DNA of 64,000 nucleotides from Ryuthela nishihirai (taxonomy: Eukaryota; Arthropoda; Arachnida; Araneae; Heptathelidae): the NCBI GenBank assembly GCA_038380435.1, contig JAWZYU010000013.1, positions 60,228,946 to 60,292,945 on the forward strand, written 5' to 3'. Shown piece after piece: positions 32,425 to 43,795 of the stretch. The notes below the pieces were generated by a model. That model had not been told where the DNA came from, did no database searches, and saw only the letters and a program-made list of their open reading frames with translations. A program made the position numbers and the translations under genes. Within the stretch, counting starts at the first letter, position 1; each line of letters opens with the position of its first letter.

Positions 32425-32740
32425 ATCCTGATGGCAGAGTGGTTACCATGCTTGGCTACTGATCACCAACTTGATAAATCATTGACGGGAATCTGGATGC
32501 TGTCATAAAACCAACAGTGCGACTCTATGAAATCTTCAATGCAATCCCGTAAAATGTCAAGAGACCTGGGTTCTAGTCCCAGGTGAAGCATGGATGAAAT
32601 CATCAATGCGATCCCGTAAAATGTCAAGAGACCTGGTTCTAGCCCCAGGTAAAGCAAGGATGTTTATGTTGTCTTTCTGCTGAGGTCTTGCCTTCCTCAC
32701 ATCATGGACTCCCAAAATCAATCGGTGCTTCGACACCTCT
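32425..32740 (+). mobile_element. SINE-A copy with an internally duplicated head
   Basis: The head starts CATCCTGATGGCAGAGTGGT. A segment of about 67 bp containing ATCCCGTAAAATGTCAAGAG and the B box CCTGGGTTCTAGTCCC occurs twice in tandem (about 32528-32594 and 32595-32661). The family body TTTCTGCTGAGGTCTTGCCT then begins. The tail is not recognisable. Confidence 0.65.
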
Positions 32741-32754
32741 TGATTTCTAGCCTG

Positions 32755-33260
32755 TCACTCTGACTCCTATTTGACCTTGAATGCAACACCGAATCTGAAA
32801 ACACCTCTTATTTCCAAGTTCTACACCCTGAAATAGGAGACCTGGCTCTAGCATTGGTATATCGAAATTTGACCTTGAAGGATCCATCACATCCCAAATT
32901 TGGCATAATTTCTGAGATCTACTACTCAAAATACCCCTAGGTACCAATTTTTAGCTCTCTAACACTGGCAGCTTTCTGTTTTAACTTGGACCTAAAACAA
33001 ACCAGTGCATCCGAAATGTGGCATAATTTTTAGCCCCTTAACACTGATAGCTCTTTATTTGACCTTTGACCTTGAAGGACTCGGTACATCCAAAATTTTA
33101 CATTTCTGAGATGTACTGCTCAGAATGCACCCAGGAATTATATTTTAGCTCTAAAGCACTGGTAGATCTAAATTTGCCCTCAAAGGGCCATCCCGAACAG
33201 AATTTTCTTAGCTTTCTGAGATCTACAATCCGAAACCCCCAGATACCAATTTGCATGTTT
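32755..33260. repeat. Degenerate minisatellite, part 1
   Basis: Repeated blocks of roughly 110-130 bp carry TTGACCTTGAAGGA, then CATCCAAAATTTGGCATAAT-like, TTTCTGAGATCTACTACTCA-like and TTTAGCTCT-AACACTGG-like motifs, in that order. Units are diverged and of uneven length. Confidence 0.65.
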
Positions 33261-33404
33261 CTACAGGCCGGACTTCCGCATAAGCTAACTAAGCTACACC
33301 TTAGAGACTCGCAATTATGAGGGGCCTCAGATAATCAAATTTCAAGTTTACTGTGTCAAGATTTTTTTATATTTAATCTATTGTGCAAACAATTTTTTAT
33401 CTCA

Positions 33405-33765
33405 GCTGTACGCAGCAGTCATTTTATGGGTTCGAGTCCCAGCTGGGTCAGCGTGGAGATTTATCTCCGCAAAACTCCCCGTCCTGCCCACGGTCAGTAG
33501 GGGACACCGATGAGCTTGGAAATGTCGCCGTCTGTGGGATGGGACGTTAAGCCGTGGCTCCTTGTGTGGGAGAGCCATACCCTCTGCACGTTAAAAAACA
33601 CGCTGGATGGCCTTGACGAGAGGCTACCATCTGTCTCCCAACAGCCGTTCCAGTGGGTCCCCTCCCCCAACCTTCTCTAAGCCTTCGGGGTCCTTGTGAC
33701 CTGGCCACTTAGCCCATTGTGTGCAAAAAAGTGCCGCTCAGAGGTAAACCAACCAACCAGCATCA
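33405..33765 (+). mobile_element. SINE-B copy
   Basis: Head B box GGGTTCGAGTCCCAGCTGGG, then GTCAGCGTGGAGATTTATCT, GGGACGTTAAGCCGTGGCTC and CCATTTAGCCC-like sequence. It ends GTAAACCAACCAACC. This is one of the better preserved copies. Confidence 0.88.
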
Positions 33766-33867
33766 TTATATACCAATGCTACTATAATGTTTTACCATAT
33801 CTATTTCGTATTTACGTTTTAATGTTCCCTTCAATAAAAAGAATAAATCCATATTTCCACCAGACCA

Positions 33868-34115
33868 GGATCTAGGAAAATGTAAGGGGAGAGTGCGTTA
33901 AGTGACGCAGTTGAGCCGAAAAAAAGACAGGAGACTAAATTTCCTTTGCAGTATGACACGTTTATCGTAGTTTTAAAAATTTAAGTGATTTGTTGAAATG
34001 TAGTAAAATGTGCACAAGTTTAATAATGCTTTATCTCCATTATCGTTACTAGCATTCTCAAAGCGGTGGTGTTGTTGGAGGGGTTACTCCCTCCCCGTCC
34101 TAGATCCGGGCAAAA
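33868..34115. mobile_element. Poly-G MITE-like repeat (family G), copy 2
   Basis: It begins ACCAGGATCTAGGAAAATGT, contains AAGGGGAGAGTGCGTTAAGT and TTATCGTTACTAGCATTCTC, and ends CGTCCTAGATCCGGGC. The inverted ends match copy 1. Confidence 0.55.
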
Positions 34116-34345
34116 TTTCGGTTTTGACGCCTCTTAAACTTACAATAACCTAGGTCTTCAGAGGGTCAAAGTTTGGCCCTGTGTTTCTAGCACTCTTAGA
34201 TCAAGGTTTGACCTCTACGAAGCTCCATTTGACTTTCAATTCGGTCAAATTTCGGATTTTTTTTTTTTTTTTCGAGATTTACGACCTGGATCATCTGTAT
34301 GTGCAAATTTTCAGAACTCTACAATTTCTGTACTTTCTGCAGAAA
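34116..34345. repeat. Degenerate minisatellite, part 2
   Basis: AGGGTCAAAGTTTGGCCCTG, then AGATCAAGGTTTGACCTC, TTGACTTTCAATTCGGTC and CGAGATTTACGACCTGGATC resemble the units at 32755-33260. SINE-B and the family G element lie between the two parts, so one array was probably split by insertions. Confidence 0.5.
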
Positions 34346-34431
34346 TGTAATGCATGCGCATTTCATTTCTGCTGCAAGATAAAATTAGTACGATCCCCTG
34401 TCAGTCCAGTCAGTCAATCACTCGCAATCAG

Positions 34432-34665
34432 GCGCGAATCTAGAAAAAATTCGAGGGGAGAGGGCAAGAAATAATCGAGCCGAAAAAGTGTAAAGGGGGG
34501 GGGGGAATTGATTTCCAATGCAGTATAATATTTCTTCGCCGTTTTACGGGTTTTTTAAAAGAATTCTTGAAAAAGGCATAAAATATAAGTAAGTTTAATT
34601 ATTATTTGCCTCTTTACTCATTCTGAAAGGGCTTCCCCCTCCATTAGAACCAGCCCTGATCACAA
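34432..34665. mobile_element. Poly-G MITE-like repeat (family G), copy 3
   Basis: GCGCGAATCTAGAAAAAATT and GGGGAGAGGGCAAGAAATAA are followed by a 12-bp G run near 34495, then GTTTTACGGGTTTTTTAAAA and CTTCCCCCTCCATTAGAACC. The order of motifs follows copies 1 and 2. Confidence 0.5.
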
Positions 34666-35184
34666 TCCGATATACATCAGAGTACATAAATGTGAAATGC
34701 GCATAAATGTATCTATGATTTTTTTCCATATATTGGGATTTTTGCATATATGTGGACGTGAACAGCATTCTAGTAATGGATTTATCTCTTTTACAGTTTG
34801 TCATGTAACCAAAGGTGCAAGTTAGAGAGTTTTCTGCTTTAGTACCACTAGATGGCACCATCAAACTAATACCGAGGAAGAGATTAGCTGTCTAGGCATG
34901 AGAAAAATCTAAAACTAGAAAATTATTATGCGAATTACAAAAAATAAAGCAGTTTTCGCGTACAGTATATGTAGAGACGAAAGAATCTTATTGAAGCGCA
35001 TAATGATGAAATGCTAGTGTAGTGTGACCAACTGTAGTTCCACTTTCGAACGTCGGGAAGCTGAAAGCATTGGTGGGGCAGTTGGCTCCCCCCTCGGAAA
35101 ATCGATCGAAAAATTATATTGAATAATAGCTTTACAAAAACTTACCCCGCCATGTTCGGGTTAACAATTATGTTAATCCGGCCC

Positions 35185-35350
35185 TAGCCGTGTCTACGCT
35201 GAAGAACGCACTGAATAGTCTTTTTTGGAAGCTGCCATCTGTCCCCTAACAGCTGTCCTGTGGGTCATCTTTATCTTCTCTAAGCCCTTGGGGACCTTGT
35301 GACCTGGCCATTTTGCTAATTGTATGCAAAAAGAGCCTCTAAGACTAAGG
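35185..35350 (+). mobile_element. SINE-B 3' half
   Basis: It carries GAACGCACTGAATAGTCTTT, CTGCCATCTGTCCCCTAACA, TTCTCTAAGCCCTTGGGGAC and GACCTGGCCATTTTGC. The head and the extreme 3' end are missing or altered. Confidence 0.7.
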
Positions 35351-35589
35351 CAGTTTTTCAGCATTATTTTCAGGAGCTCAGTCCAACGTAATTCTTGATT
35401 AAACAAAAGGAATTTGAAGGGAATAATCTTTTATTGGAAGCAGGTAATAATTTCTATCTGTTGTACAAGAGTCGGACAAGTGCTTAAATTTCCGAGGTTT
35501 TCACAGCCTCTCAAGAATCCAAGCAACCTTTTGCAGAATTCAAGAATTCTGTGAAAAACAGTTTGAAAACTTGTACCGTAGACGCTTCA

Positions 35590-37690
35590 GTATTAAAAGT
35601 AAAAGATCCAGTTATAGCCAAAGCTTACCATGATAGGTTAGTCATTATGACAGTCATGGTTTGCTTACTACTGAAGTTGAGGAAGAATGGGATCATTTTA
35701 AACAGGCTTTTTTGGACACTAACAGTACTCTTTTAGGAAAAAAGGAGCAGAAGAGGCAAAATTATCTGAGTGATAAGGCTCTTGAGCTTATTTCGGAAAG
35801 AAAGAACTGCAGAAATGCCCTTAATCAATACCCTACTAGTCCTAATAGAAAGCATTACAGAAACCTTAATAAACTTGTAAAGGATCAGTTAGCTGCTGAT
35901 AAGAATCTTTGGCTTGATGGTTTGGCTGACAAAGCCGAGGAAGCTGTTAGACAGCACAACAGCAGAGAGCTGTACCAGATAGTTAATGTTTTGTGTGGTA
36001 GAAAACGGACAGGCATACAAGGATTGAAGGATAAACAAGGTAAGGTTATAGAAGGGGAGGATTCTGTCATGGCTAGGTGGGCTGAGCATTTCAGTGATGT
36101 TCTAAACAATGTAGTTAATTCTACTCCCATTGTTTGCAATGATGATAGATGCATTGGTAGCTTTAATGTTGGCCCTATAACACAATCTGAAGTTATTTTG
36201 GCTGTTTCTAAACTTAAACTTCATAAATCCCCAGGGGTAGATGAAATTACTACGGAAATGCTTAGAGCTGGGAATGTTTCGGTTACCACTTGGATGACTG
36301 AAATTCTGAATATCTTTTATGATAAAGGCATGGTTCCTAAGGATTTTACCAGAGCTATTGTTATCCCTATTTTCAAAAAAGGTGATCGCAGTTCTTGTGA
36401 TAACTATAGGGGTATCAGCCTACTCTCTGTTCCAGGTAAAGTTCTTTCCATGATTGTGCTTAATAGAATTAAGAATCTGGTTGACAGGCAATTGCGTGAT
36501 GAGCAATGTGGATTCAGAAGTGGTAGGGGATGTGTAGATCAGATATTTTCACTTAGGCAGATTCTTGAGAAATGTTTGGAGTTTCAGAAACCTTTGGTTG
36601 CTAGCTTTGTTGATTTCAAAAAGGCTTTCGACTCTGTTGATCGTCATAATTTGTGGTTGATTGTGAGATCCTATGGTATACCAGACAAGTTAGTTAACAT
36701 TATGAAAGCTCTCTATAATAACACTGAGTCGTGTGTGAGAGTTGGTAAGGCTTGTAGCAATTGGTTTAGCATTACTTCTGGTGTTCGACAAGGGTGAATT
36801 TTGTCTCCTTTTCTCTTTAGCTTGGTTATTGATTATGTTATGCGAAATTCACTTCAAGGGAAAGATTTTGGCCTTAAATGGGCTGGAGATACGAATATTT
36901 CTGATTTAGATTATGCTGATGATTTAGCCCTTTTGGCAAATGATGTTGATGATGTCATTCGAGCTGTTGATGAGACTGGTAGTAGAGTAGGTTTGGTTAT
37001 AAACAGAGAGAAAACTAAAGTGATGAAAATTGGTCAGGCAGCCTGTGATTCAGTTAATCTGAATGGTTGCAGTCTTGAGCAGGTGTCACAGTTTAATTAT
37101 CTTGGGAGCTATGTAACAGATAATGGTAATGTGCGGCGTGAGATTAACAGACGAATAGGGATTGCTGCTGGGACTTTTAAGAATCTATGGAGAGTGTGGA
37201 GAAATAGGCGTATACACCTAAAGACTAAAATTAGACTGTATAATAGTTTGGTTCTTTCTAGGGTTAGTTATGGTAGTGAAACTTGGACACTTTGTAAACA
37301 AGATAACAGGAAACTAGATGCTTTTGATTCCAGATGCTTACGCAGTATCTTGGGCATTAGGTGGTTCAACTTTGTAACTAATGATGAGATTAGGAAAAGG
37401 AGTTTGCAACCTCCTTTAAGCAGCATATTGTGCAGAGAGAGACTCCGTTGGTTTGGCCATGTTGCCCGTATGAATAATTATAGATTGGCGAATATCGTTA
37501 TGAACAGTGTGCCTAAAGGCCTCAGAAAGAAGGGGAGACCTAGGATGCGGTGGGCAGACAATGTCAAACAGGACCTTGTTAGAATTGGTGTGCAGTGGCC
37601 AGATGCAGTAGATGTTGCTCAGGATAGACTTGCTTGGAGAACTAAATTGCACGGTCTGGTTGGACCTCCGTAGCCCATGGCTGCTTGAGG
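35590..37690 (+). mobile_element. RTE-like LINE copy G, 5'-truncated, best preserved
   Basis: It starts in the linker between endonuclease and RT (AAGCTCTGAAAGACCC region of other copies, here TTCAGTATTAAAAGTAAAAG) and ends at GTAGCCCATGGCTGCTTGAG with GATGAGGATGGATGGATG after it. RT and the C-terminal domain are contiguous. It is the reference used for the other copies. Confidence 0.92.
35661..37673 (+). pseudogene. LINE copy G reverse transcriptase with a single premature stop
   Basis: One reading frame of about 670 codons is broken only by TGA at 36795-36797, where other copies have TGC (RQGC followed by SPFLFSL). Order: a lysine/arginine-rich linker, SPGVDEITTEMLRAGNVS, IPIFKKGDRSSCDNYRG, DEQCGFRSGRGCVDQIFSL, FVDFKKAFDSVDRHN (motif A), the stop, SDLDYADDLALLAND (YADD at 36912-36923), INREKTKVMKIGQA, and a C-terminal module with RLRWFGHVARM, GRPRMRWADNVKQDL and final VGPP. 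Relative to copy C, four residues after NDVD are missing. It is a recent insertion judged by its reading frame. Confidence 0.92.
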
Positions 37691-38004
37691 ATGAGGATGG
37701 ATGGATGATGGACTGTAGACGACACAAAAAGCTACTTACAGATTATTCCAGATATCGGAGAATTTCTCACTATGTCTTATTAAAATTCAGCAAGACCCAC
37801 AGCACGACAAAATGCATGGTCATCTAGTCCTTTAAATGTTATGTCGAGATATTTTCTATCTCCAGAGTGTATTTTTGCCCCCCCCCCCCTCCCTCTCCAC
37901 TAAAATCAATAAACGAAACTATAGGATTGCAGCTTTTTTTTTGCCACCATGTCTCAATTTCCACAGCCTTCTCAATAGCAATTATTTTCCTTTCTCGTGT
38001 GTGG

Positions 38005-40250
38005 TTTCTGAGGAGTGGTCAACCACACAGGATCTTGGTGTTGACCGTATACACCAACTGGAATTAAATAATGGCTCCGAGCTTGATTATTTGCTACAAT
38101 GGTGGGCTTCGGTTGAGCGAGAATCTTCCACTGTGTTTTCCGTTTTGGGGTTGACAGCCTCAAGTGAAAAGATTCACAAGATGCGTTTTATCAGCTGGTG
38201 GATAATCCGGATCAGAGGCCATCGAAGGTACCTGAACTCTTGCTTCTATGGGTATCGTCAAACCTGCATTGGAAAAAGTCCTCCAATGTAGACTACTTCA
38301 GTCTTTAGTAGCAGGGGAACGGGTCTTTGCCCCATGCCTGCGATTAGGGGGCTGTTTGATATTGTTGGTACTTCCACTCTCAATAAACAGTTCCTCTAAA
38401 CATCCCATTAACCATTCTCTCTCCATTGATAATTGGAGTGTGAGGACTCTGTATAGAGATTATTCTCTTGATACTCTCGAACAAGAATTCCACCATTTTC
38501 TTGGCTTGCAAGAGACCTAATGGATATATAAAGGTCAGATTCTTGAAAATAATCTTAAATTTCTATTTTAAGCATCTCTAAGGCGTAGATTTGCTTTTCG
38601 GAAGACATGCTTGTGATGCTCTTCTAGGATATGAGTGCATTAATGAAAGGTTTCTTACAGCTAAATTTTAGACGAGAATTAAAGACTTGAATATTGTCTG
38701 TTGCTATGGTACCCACTGAGGATGAGAAAGATAAGTTTTACGGACAACTTAGGATATTTTGAATTCTGTCAAGAAAGAAGATACTACCTTGTTCTAGGCG
38801 GCTTCAGTGCTAAAATTGGTACTGACTGATCTTTGGGGAGGACTGATAGGTTCCTTTGGTACTGGTAGTTGCAATGGGCAACTTCCCTACTGATAGGTAA
38901 ACTTGATGGTTTGAGAATAAACATCGTGACATGTATGAGGTTTGCAATTTTCTTATGCGACATACATTAGCACATCTGGGTTTCACCAAATAGGCTGCTT
39001 AAGAATGTGATTCATTATATATTAATTAACAGCAAATGGTCTTGTTCTGGCAGGAATACAGGCCATATAGGGGAGCTGAAATTAGATCTGACCACTACGT
39101 TGTTAAAATTGTCTTGTAACACATTTAAGAAGTGTTTGTGCTAAGTTTAAAAAAGTTACCTTTAACACTGAAGCTCTGAAAGACCCAGTTATAGCTAAAG
39201 CTTACCATGATAGCTTACTTAGTTATTATGACAGTCATAGTTTGCTTATTACTTGAGTTGAAGAAGAATGGGACCATTTTAAAAGGTTTTTTTTTTGGAA
39301 ACAGTACTCTTTTAGGTAAAAAGGAGCAGAAGAAGGAAAAATTATTTGAGTGATAAGACACTTGAGCTTATTTCAGAAAGAAAGAACTGCAGGAATGTCC
39401 TTAATCAATACCCTACTAGTCCTAATAGAAAGCATTACAGAGAGCTTAATAAACGTGTAAAGGATCAGTTAGCTGCTGATAAGAATATTTGGCTTGATGA
39501 CTTGGCTGACAAAGCCGAGGAAGCAGTTAGACAGCACAACAGCAGAGAGCTGTACCAGATAGTAAATGCTTTGTGTGGTAGAAAACGAACAGGTATGCAG
39601 GTATTGAAGGATAAACAAGGTAAGGTTATAGAAGGTGAGGATTGTGTTATGGCTAGATGAGCTGAGAATTTTGGAGAATTGTTTATAATGATGATAGATG
39701 CATTACTGGCTTTACTTTTGGCCCTATAACACAGTCTGAAGTTATTTTGGCTAATCCTTATGAAGTTAAATCCCCTGGTGTAGATGAAATTACTACTGAA
39801 ATGTTTAGATCTGGGAATGTTTCTGTTATCATATGGCTGACTGAAATTTTGAATATATCTTATGACAAAATTCCTAATTCCTTTTCATGATAATTTCCTA
39901 AGGATTTTACTAGATTTACCTATTTGTTAAAAAAAGGTGATCGCAGCTCTTGTGATAACTACAGAGGTATCAGCCTTCTTTCTGTTACAGGTAAATTTCT
40001 TTGCATGATTGTGCTTAACAGAAGTAAGAATCTGGTTGACGGACAATTGTATGATGAGCAGTGTGGATTCAGAAGTGGTACGGGATATGTAGATCAGAAA
40101 TTTTCACTCAGGCAGATTCTTGGCAAATGTTTAGAGTTTCAGAAACCTTTGGTTACTAGCTTTGCTGTTTTCAAAAAGTCTTGACTCTGTTGATCGTCAT
40201 AATTTGTGATTGATCGAGAGATCTTATGGCATACCAGACAAGTTACCGTA
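38005..40250 (+). mobile_element. RTE-like LINE copy H, decayed
   Basis: It begins inside the leader (GAGGAGTGGTCAACCACACA) and passes through a badly damaged endonuclease (38430-39200). It shows RT pieces ISERKNCRNVLNQYPTSPNR, then SRELYQIVNALCGRKRTG and SSCDNYRGISLLSVTGKFL, and stops at AGACAAGTTA near 40245, where the RT is cut. A jockey-type fragment follows within about 75 bp. Confidence 0.85.
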
Positions 40251-40320
40251 TTTTAACACGTGTATAAGGAACCCCCTGATTTTTCATCAAAGTTGAGGAA
40301 TTGAGTAATTTGTTAAGGGA

Positions 40321-41045
40321 AGAGTTTTGTTCTGGGAAGAGTCAGTGAAATACCTCGGTGTGCAATTACACCGTAGGTTAACATGGGACAATCATGTTAA
40401 TCATATCATCTCTAAAGTAAATATGCTTAGAGGCCAGTTAGGTCCTCTGCTTCGGAGAAACTCCATCCTCCTTTTGGATCATAAGCTTCTACTTTATGAT
40501 GCCATCATCAGACCGGTGATCTTATATGCATTGCCTATATGGGCGAACACCACCGCCACCAATATTCATAAGATTCAGGTCTTACAAAACAAAATCTTGA
40601 GAGCAGCGGTCGATGCCCATGGTTTGTTACTAACAGACAACTTCATTCCGACTTGGGCATCGACCACATTTACACCCATATTAAGAGCACCTCGAAAAAG
40701 TTCTTCGAGGGTGTGACTGATAATCCTAACGAGATTATTTCTCGTCTTTTACTATTTGATCATACTGTTTTGAACAAGTACAAGAGGCCTAAAATGATGG
40801 CCTTTTCTGAGGAGAGCTTCCATTTTAGGTCTCTTGTATGTTATATCTTGCTTTTTGCTCTTTTATTTACTTGCCGTTCGGGGCCCACCGAAGGGTGGTT
40901 TACCTTTGTTTTTATACTCATGCCAATCAGGCACAACCTGAGATGGAGATGGTTAATGACAGTGTATTACCCGGAACATCGAATATCCTTATTGATCTAC
41001 GACTTCTGTGGTGCTCGAGAAGGTTAAGGCAAGCAAAAATTTTTC
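40321..41045 (+). mobile_element. Jockey-type LINE fragment, RT C-terminus
   Basis: It encodes VKYLGVQLHRRLTWDNHVN, then LLDHKLLLYDAIIRPVILYA, LPIWANTTATNIHKIQVLQN and KILRAAVD. This is the thumb/C-terminal region of jockey-type reverse transcriptases, clearly different from the RTE-like family around it. A frameshift near 40650 leads to IYTHIKSTSKKFFEGVTDNP and then the putative 3' part. It is 5'-truncated. No poly(A) is seen. Confidence 0.8.
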
Positions 41046-41154
41046 ACTTTTGATAAAATGCTCTTAAAACACCCACACTAAACGTTTAATAACACCACCG
41101 TATTCGACATGCATGATCAAAAAAAGTAATTTTTTTCGTTTTACACACAAAAAT

Positions 41155-42195
41155 AAAATCCCCATGCAGTCATGGGCTACGGAGGACCACCAGACAGTAT
41201 AAATTTGTTTTTCAAATACATCTGTGTTGAACTACATCTGATCACTGTAGACTAGGGGTTCTCAACGTGGGGTACGTCGTGAGAGCTCGAAGGTCGCTAG
41301 ATCTAGTAACAAAGTCGCTAAGTTGGCATTATTATACTTACTGTGATGAGCAGTAATGAAGATGAACGTGCTGCAATTAGTTTGTGATGGGTGTGTCATG
41401 AACGCTCGTGTGTGGTTCTGCGTGAGAATTAATTAACCAACGAATTAGTACTTAAAGCTGATCTGAAATATAAGAAAGATAGAAGTGTGTTGTTGAAGTT
41501 GTGAGATCTAAAAGGAAGCATAATTAAGAATCTGTGCATGATAGTTTAACGAATTAATGCTTTTTTTTAGTGTGTGCGATGGAGGTCGACTACTTTATTG
41601 GTATGGATTATGTTGGTAAGCTGGTGCATAAAAAGAATATTGTCGTCGTTTGCATGGTGATCAACGTATGAAAAGGATTGGTTCTGAAAAACCAGTACAC
41701 TTAGTCGCAGTTTTGTGTATAATTATTTAAGAATTTAATAGATTCTTTGGAAAGCTTATCTTTGTATTATTATAGAGTTTCGTGCCGGTTGCCTTAGTTT
41801 GTTTATAAATAATTTTATCTATACTTTTGTAATGAATTGCATTGTATTATAATTTTTATTTACATTTTTACTTGAATTCACGCTGTGCCCGCTCATCCAT
41901 TTTTAATTTGCAACAATACTATGTAGTTTTATCTATCTATATAAGGGGTGTATAGTATACCACTGCTGTAGATTAATTCTAACAAGGTCCTGTTTTACAG
42001 TGTCTGCACCGCATCCTAGGTCTCCGCCCCCCTTTCTGAGGACTTTAGGCACATTGTTCATAACCCTATTTGCTTAGCTGAAATTATGCATAGGTCATAT
42101 GGCAACACCAACAGTCTTTCTCTGCACAATGTGATGCTTAAAGGAGGTTGTCGACTCCTTTCCCTAACCTCATCATTACTTACAAAGTGAAACTA
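41155..42195 (-). mobile_element. RTE-like LINE copy I, 3' end split by a hAT-type insertion
   Basis: Minus-strand match to the 3' end of the family at 41155-41252, resuming at 41966-42195 (TTCTAACAAGGTCCTGTTTT and TCATTACTTACAAAGTGAAA). The hAT-type element at 41253-41965 lies between. Joining across the insertion restores LINE colinearity. Confidence 0.8.
41253..41965. mobile_element. Non-autonomous hAT-type element (713 bp)
   Basis: The left end reads TAGGGGTTCTCAACGTGGGG; the right end in reverse complement starts CAGTGGTATACTATACACCC. Near-identical 8-bp duplications are CTGTAGAC (41245-41252) and CTGTAGAT (41966-41973). No transposase is present. It is related to the element at 43054-43255 by sharing GTACG(T/C)C(G/A)(T/C)GAGAGCTC and a CTATCTATCTAT-type stretch. 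Confidence 0.75.
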
Positions 42196-42199
42196 CCTA

Positions 42200-42950
42200 A
42201 TGCCTATGCTAAACACCTATTGCAAGCCTATCGTCCAGCACCGAGTTTGACCCCCACATCTTCCTACGTGCAAGCACGTCTTCAGTGATATCGCTTCAGA
42301 CAGAACTGCAACGAACAAGAGTAGAGTACCATGGTGTTTAATGACGAATCTCATTTTTGTCTTGGTCAGCACGACAGTAGACGTGTTAGCTTTTATCCAA
42401 GGAACACAACTCAGTGCGTGCAACATCGTCACACAGCTCCAGCACCTGGTGTGGGGTGCCTTTGGTCGGACATCTCTAACTGCCGAACAATATGTTAACA
42501 TTTTACAGCCAGTGGCTGTCCCATTTGTTCAGCAGCACGGAACCTTTTACCAACAAGATAATGCCTGTCCTCACACAGCCCGCATTAATCTGCAGTATTT
42601 ACACGAGTAAAACATTCAGGTACTACCATGGCCAGCACGCTCGCCAGACCTTTCACCTATTGAATATGTCTGGGGTTATCATGGGCCGACAAGTCCAGCA
42701 ACACCCAAGAGGTGCGCCAACTACTGTCGCTGAAAAGGAACAGCGACTTCGCACTATTTGGTGTTCTATCCCTCAGGTAGTTTACGATAGCCTTCCCCGC
42801 TGTGTTCATGAATGCATTGCTGCACGAGGTGGTTCAACATACCACTTTACCGGGTAGTAAAGTGGTTATTTTTCCATATTTTTTTTAATAATGTAATCAA
42901 TCACACATCTCAGTGTATGCTAACAGCTGCCTGCGGTTCAATAAAATGGC
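42200..42950 (+). mobile_element. Tc1-like transposon fragment with transposase C-terminal half
   Basis: The transposase reads LTAEQYVNILQPVAVPFVQQ, then FYQQDNACPHTARINLQYL (second Asp) and, after a stop, VLPWPARSPDLSPIEYVWG (Glu of DD34E). The first catalytic Asp region is upstream in broken frame (GVFNDESHFCLGQHDS near 42330-42370). The 3' end contains CACATCTCAGTGTATG. The 5' end is cut at LINE copy I. Confidence 0.8.
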
Positions 42951-43053
42951 ATTAATCCTTCCAGGTGTTGCAATTCTTTTTTCCTGTAGTACATATAGAT
43001 ACTAGCAGATTTATACGGCATTGCTTCAGTTTGAAACTTTCTGACGTCTAGAA

Positions 43054-43255
43054 TAGGGGTCCTCAACGTGAAAAAGGTAAAATTTTGGGGGTACGCCACG
43101 AGAGCTCAAAAGTCTCTAGATTATGTTATATATATATTTTTATTCCCATTGTTATAACTATAGTTTTATCTATCTATCTATCTATACAAGGAGTACGCCA
43201 GATGCATACATATTTCCAGGGGGTATGTGAAGCATAAAAAGTTGAGAACCATTGC
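43054..43255. mobile_element. Short hAT-type MITE
   Basis: The left end reads TAGGGGTCCTCAACG and the right end in reverse complement CAATGGTTCTCAAC. The length is 202 bp, and it is an internally deleted relative of the element at 41253. The flanks GTCTAGAA and CTCTACAG agree only partly, so the duplication is eroded. Confidence 0.65.
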
Positions 43256-43424
43256 TCTACAGAATCATGGAAACTAAATGAAATGAACAGGGAAACACCA
43301 GTTAACTGATCCTAAGGATTCATTCTGAAACAAGGGCATTCATCTCCAACACCTTAACTACCAATCACCCCCAATTACAGAAGAGGCAGGAGAATAGCAA
43401 TATTAAGCACCTTGGAGAGCCAAT

Positions 43425-43795
43425 CCGGGTTGGGTTGTTTTACCTCTGAGTGGTACTTTTTTGCACACCATGGGCTAAATGGCCAGGTCACAATGACCCC
43501 GAAGGCTCAGAGAAGGTTGAGGGAGGGGACCCACTGGAATAGCTATTGGGAGACAGATGGGAACCTCTCGTCAAGGTCATCCAGCAAGTTCTTTAACGTG
43601 AACAGGGTATGGCTCTCCTGCACACGGCTTAACATCCCCATCCGACGGACGGAGGCTTTCCAAGCCCATCAGTGTCCCCTACTGACCATGGGCAGGGCAG
43701 GGAATTTTGCGGAGATATATCTCAATACTGGCCCAGCTGGAACTACAGATTACGAGCCTGGCGCGCTACCGACTGAGCCACCTCCAACCCAGAGC
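43425..43795 (-). mobile_element. SINE-B copy
   Basis: On the plus strand it starts GGGTTGGGTTGTTTTACCTC and proceeds through ACTTTTTTGCACACCATGGG and GCTCAGAGAAGGTTGAGG to the head, ending CGAGCCTGGCGCGCTACCGA. It is full length, with the head at 43795. Confidence 0.9.

Noticed and set aside
37836..38291. 151-codon open frame on the plus strand
   Set aside because: It covers a poly-C tract and the LINE copy H leader; no protein similarity was recognised.
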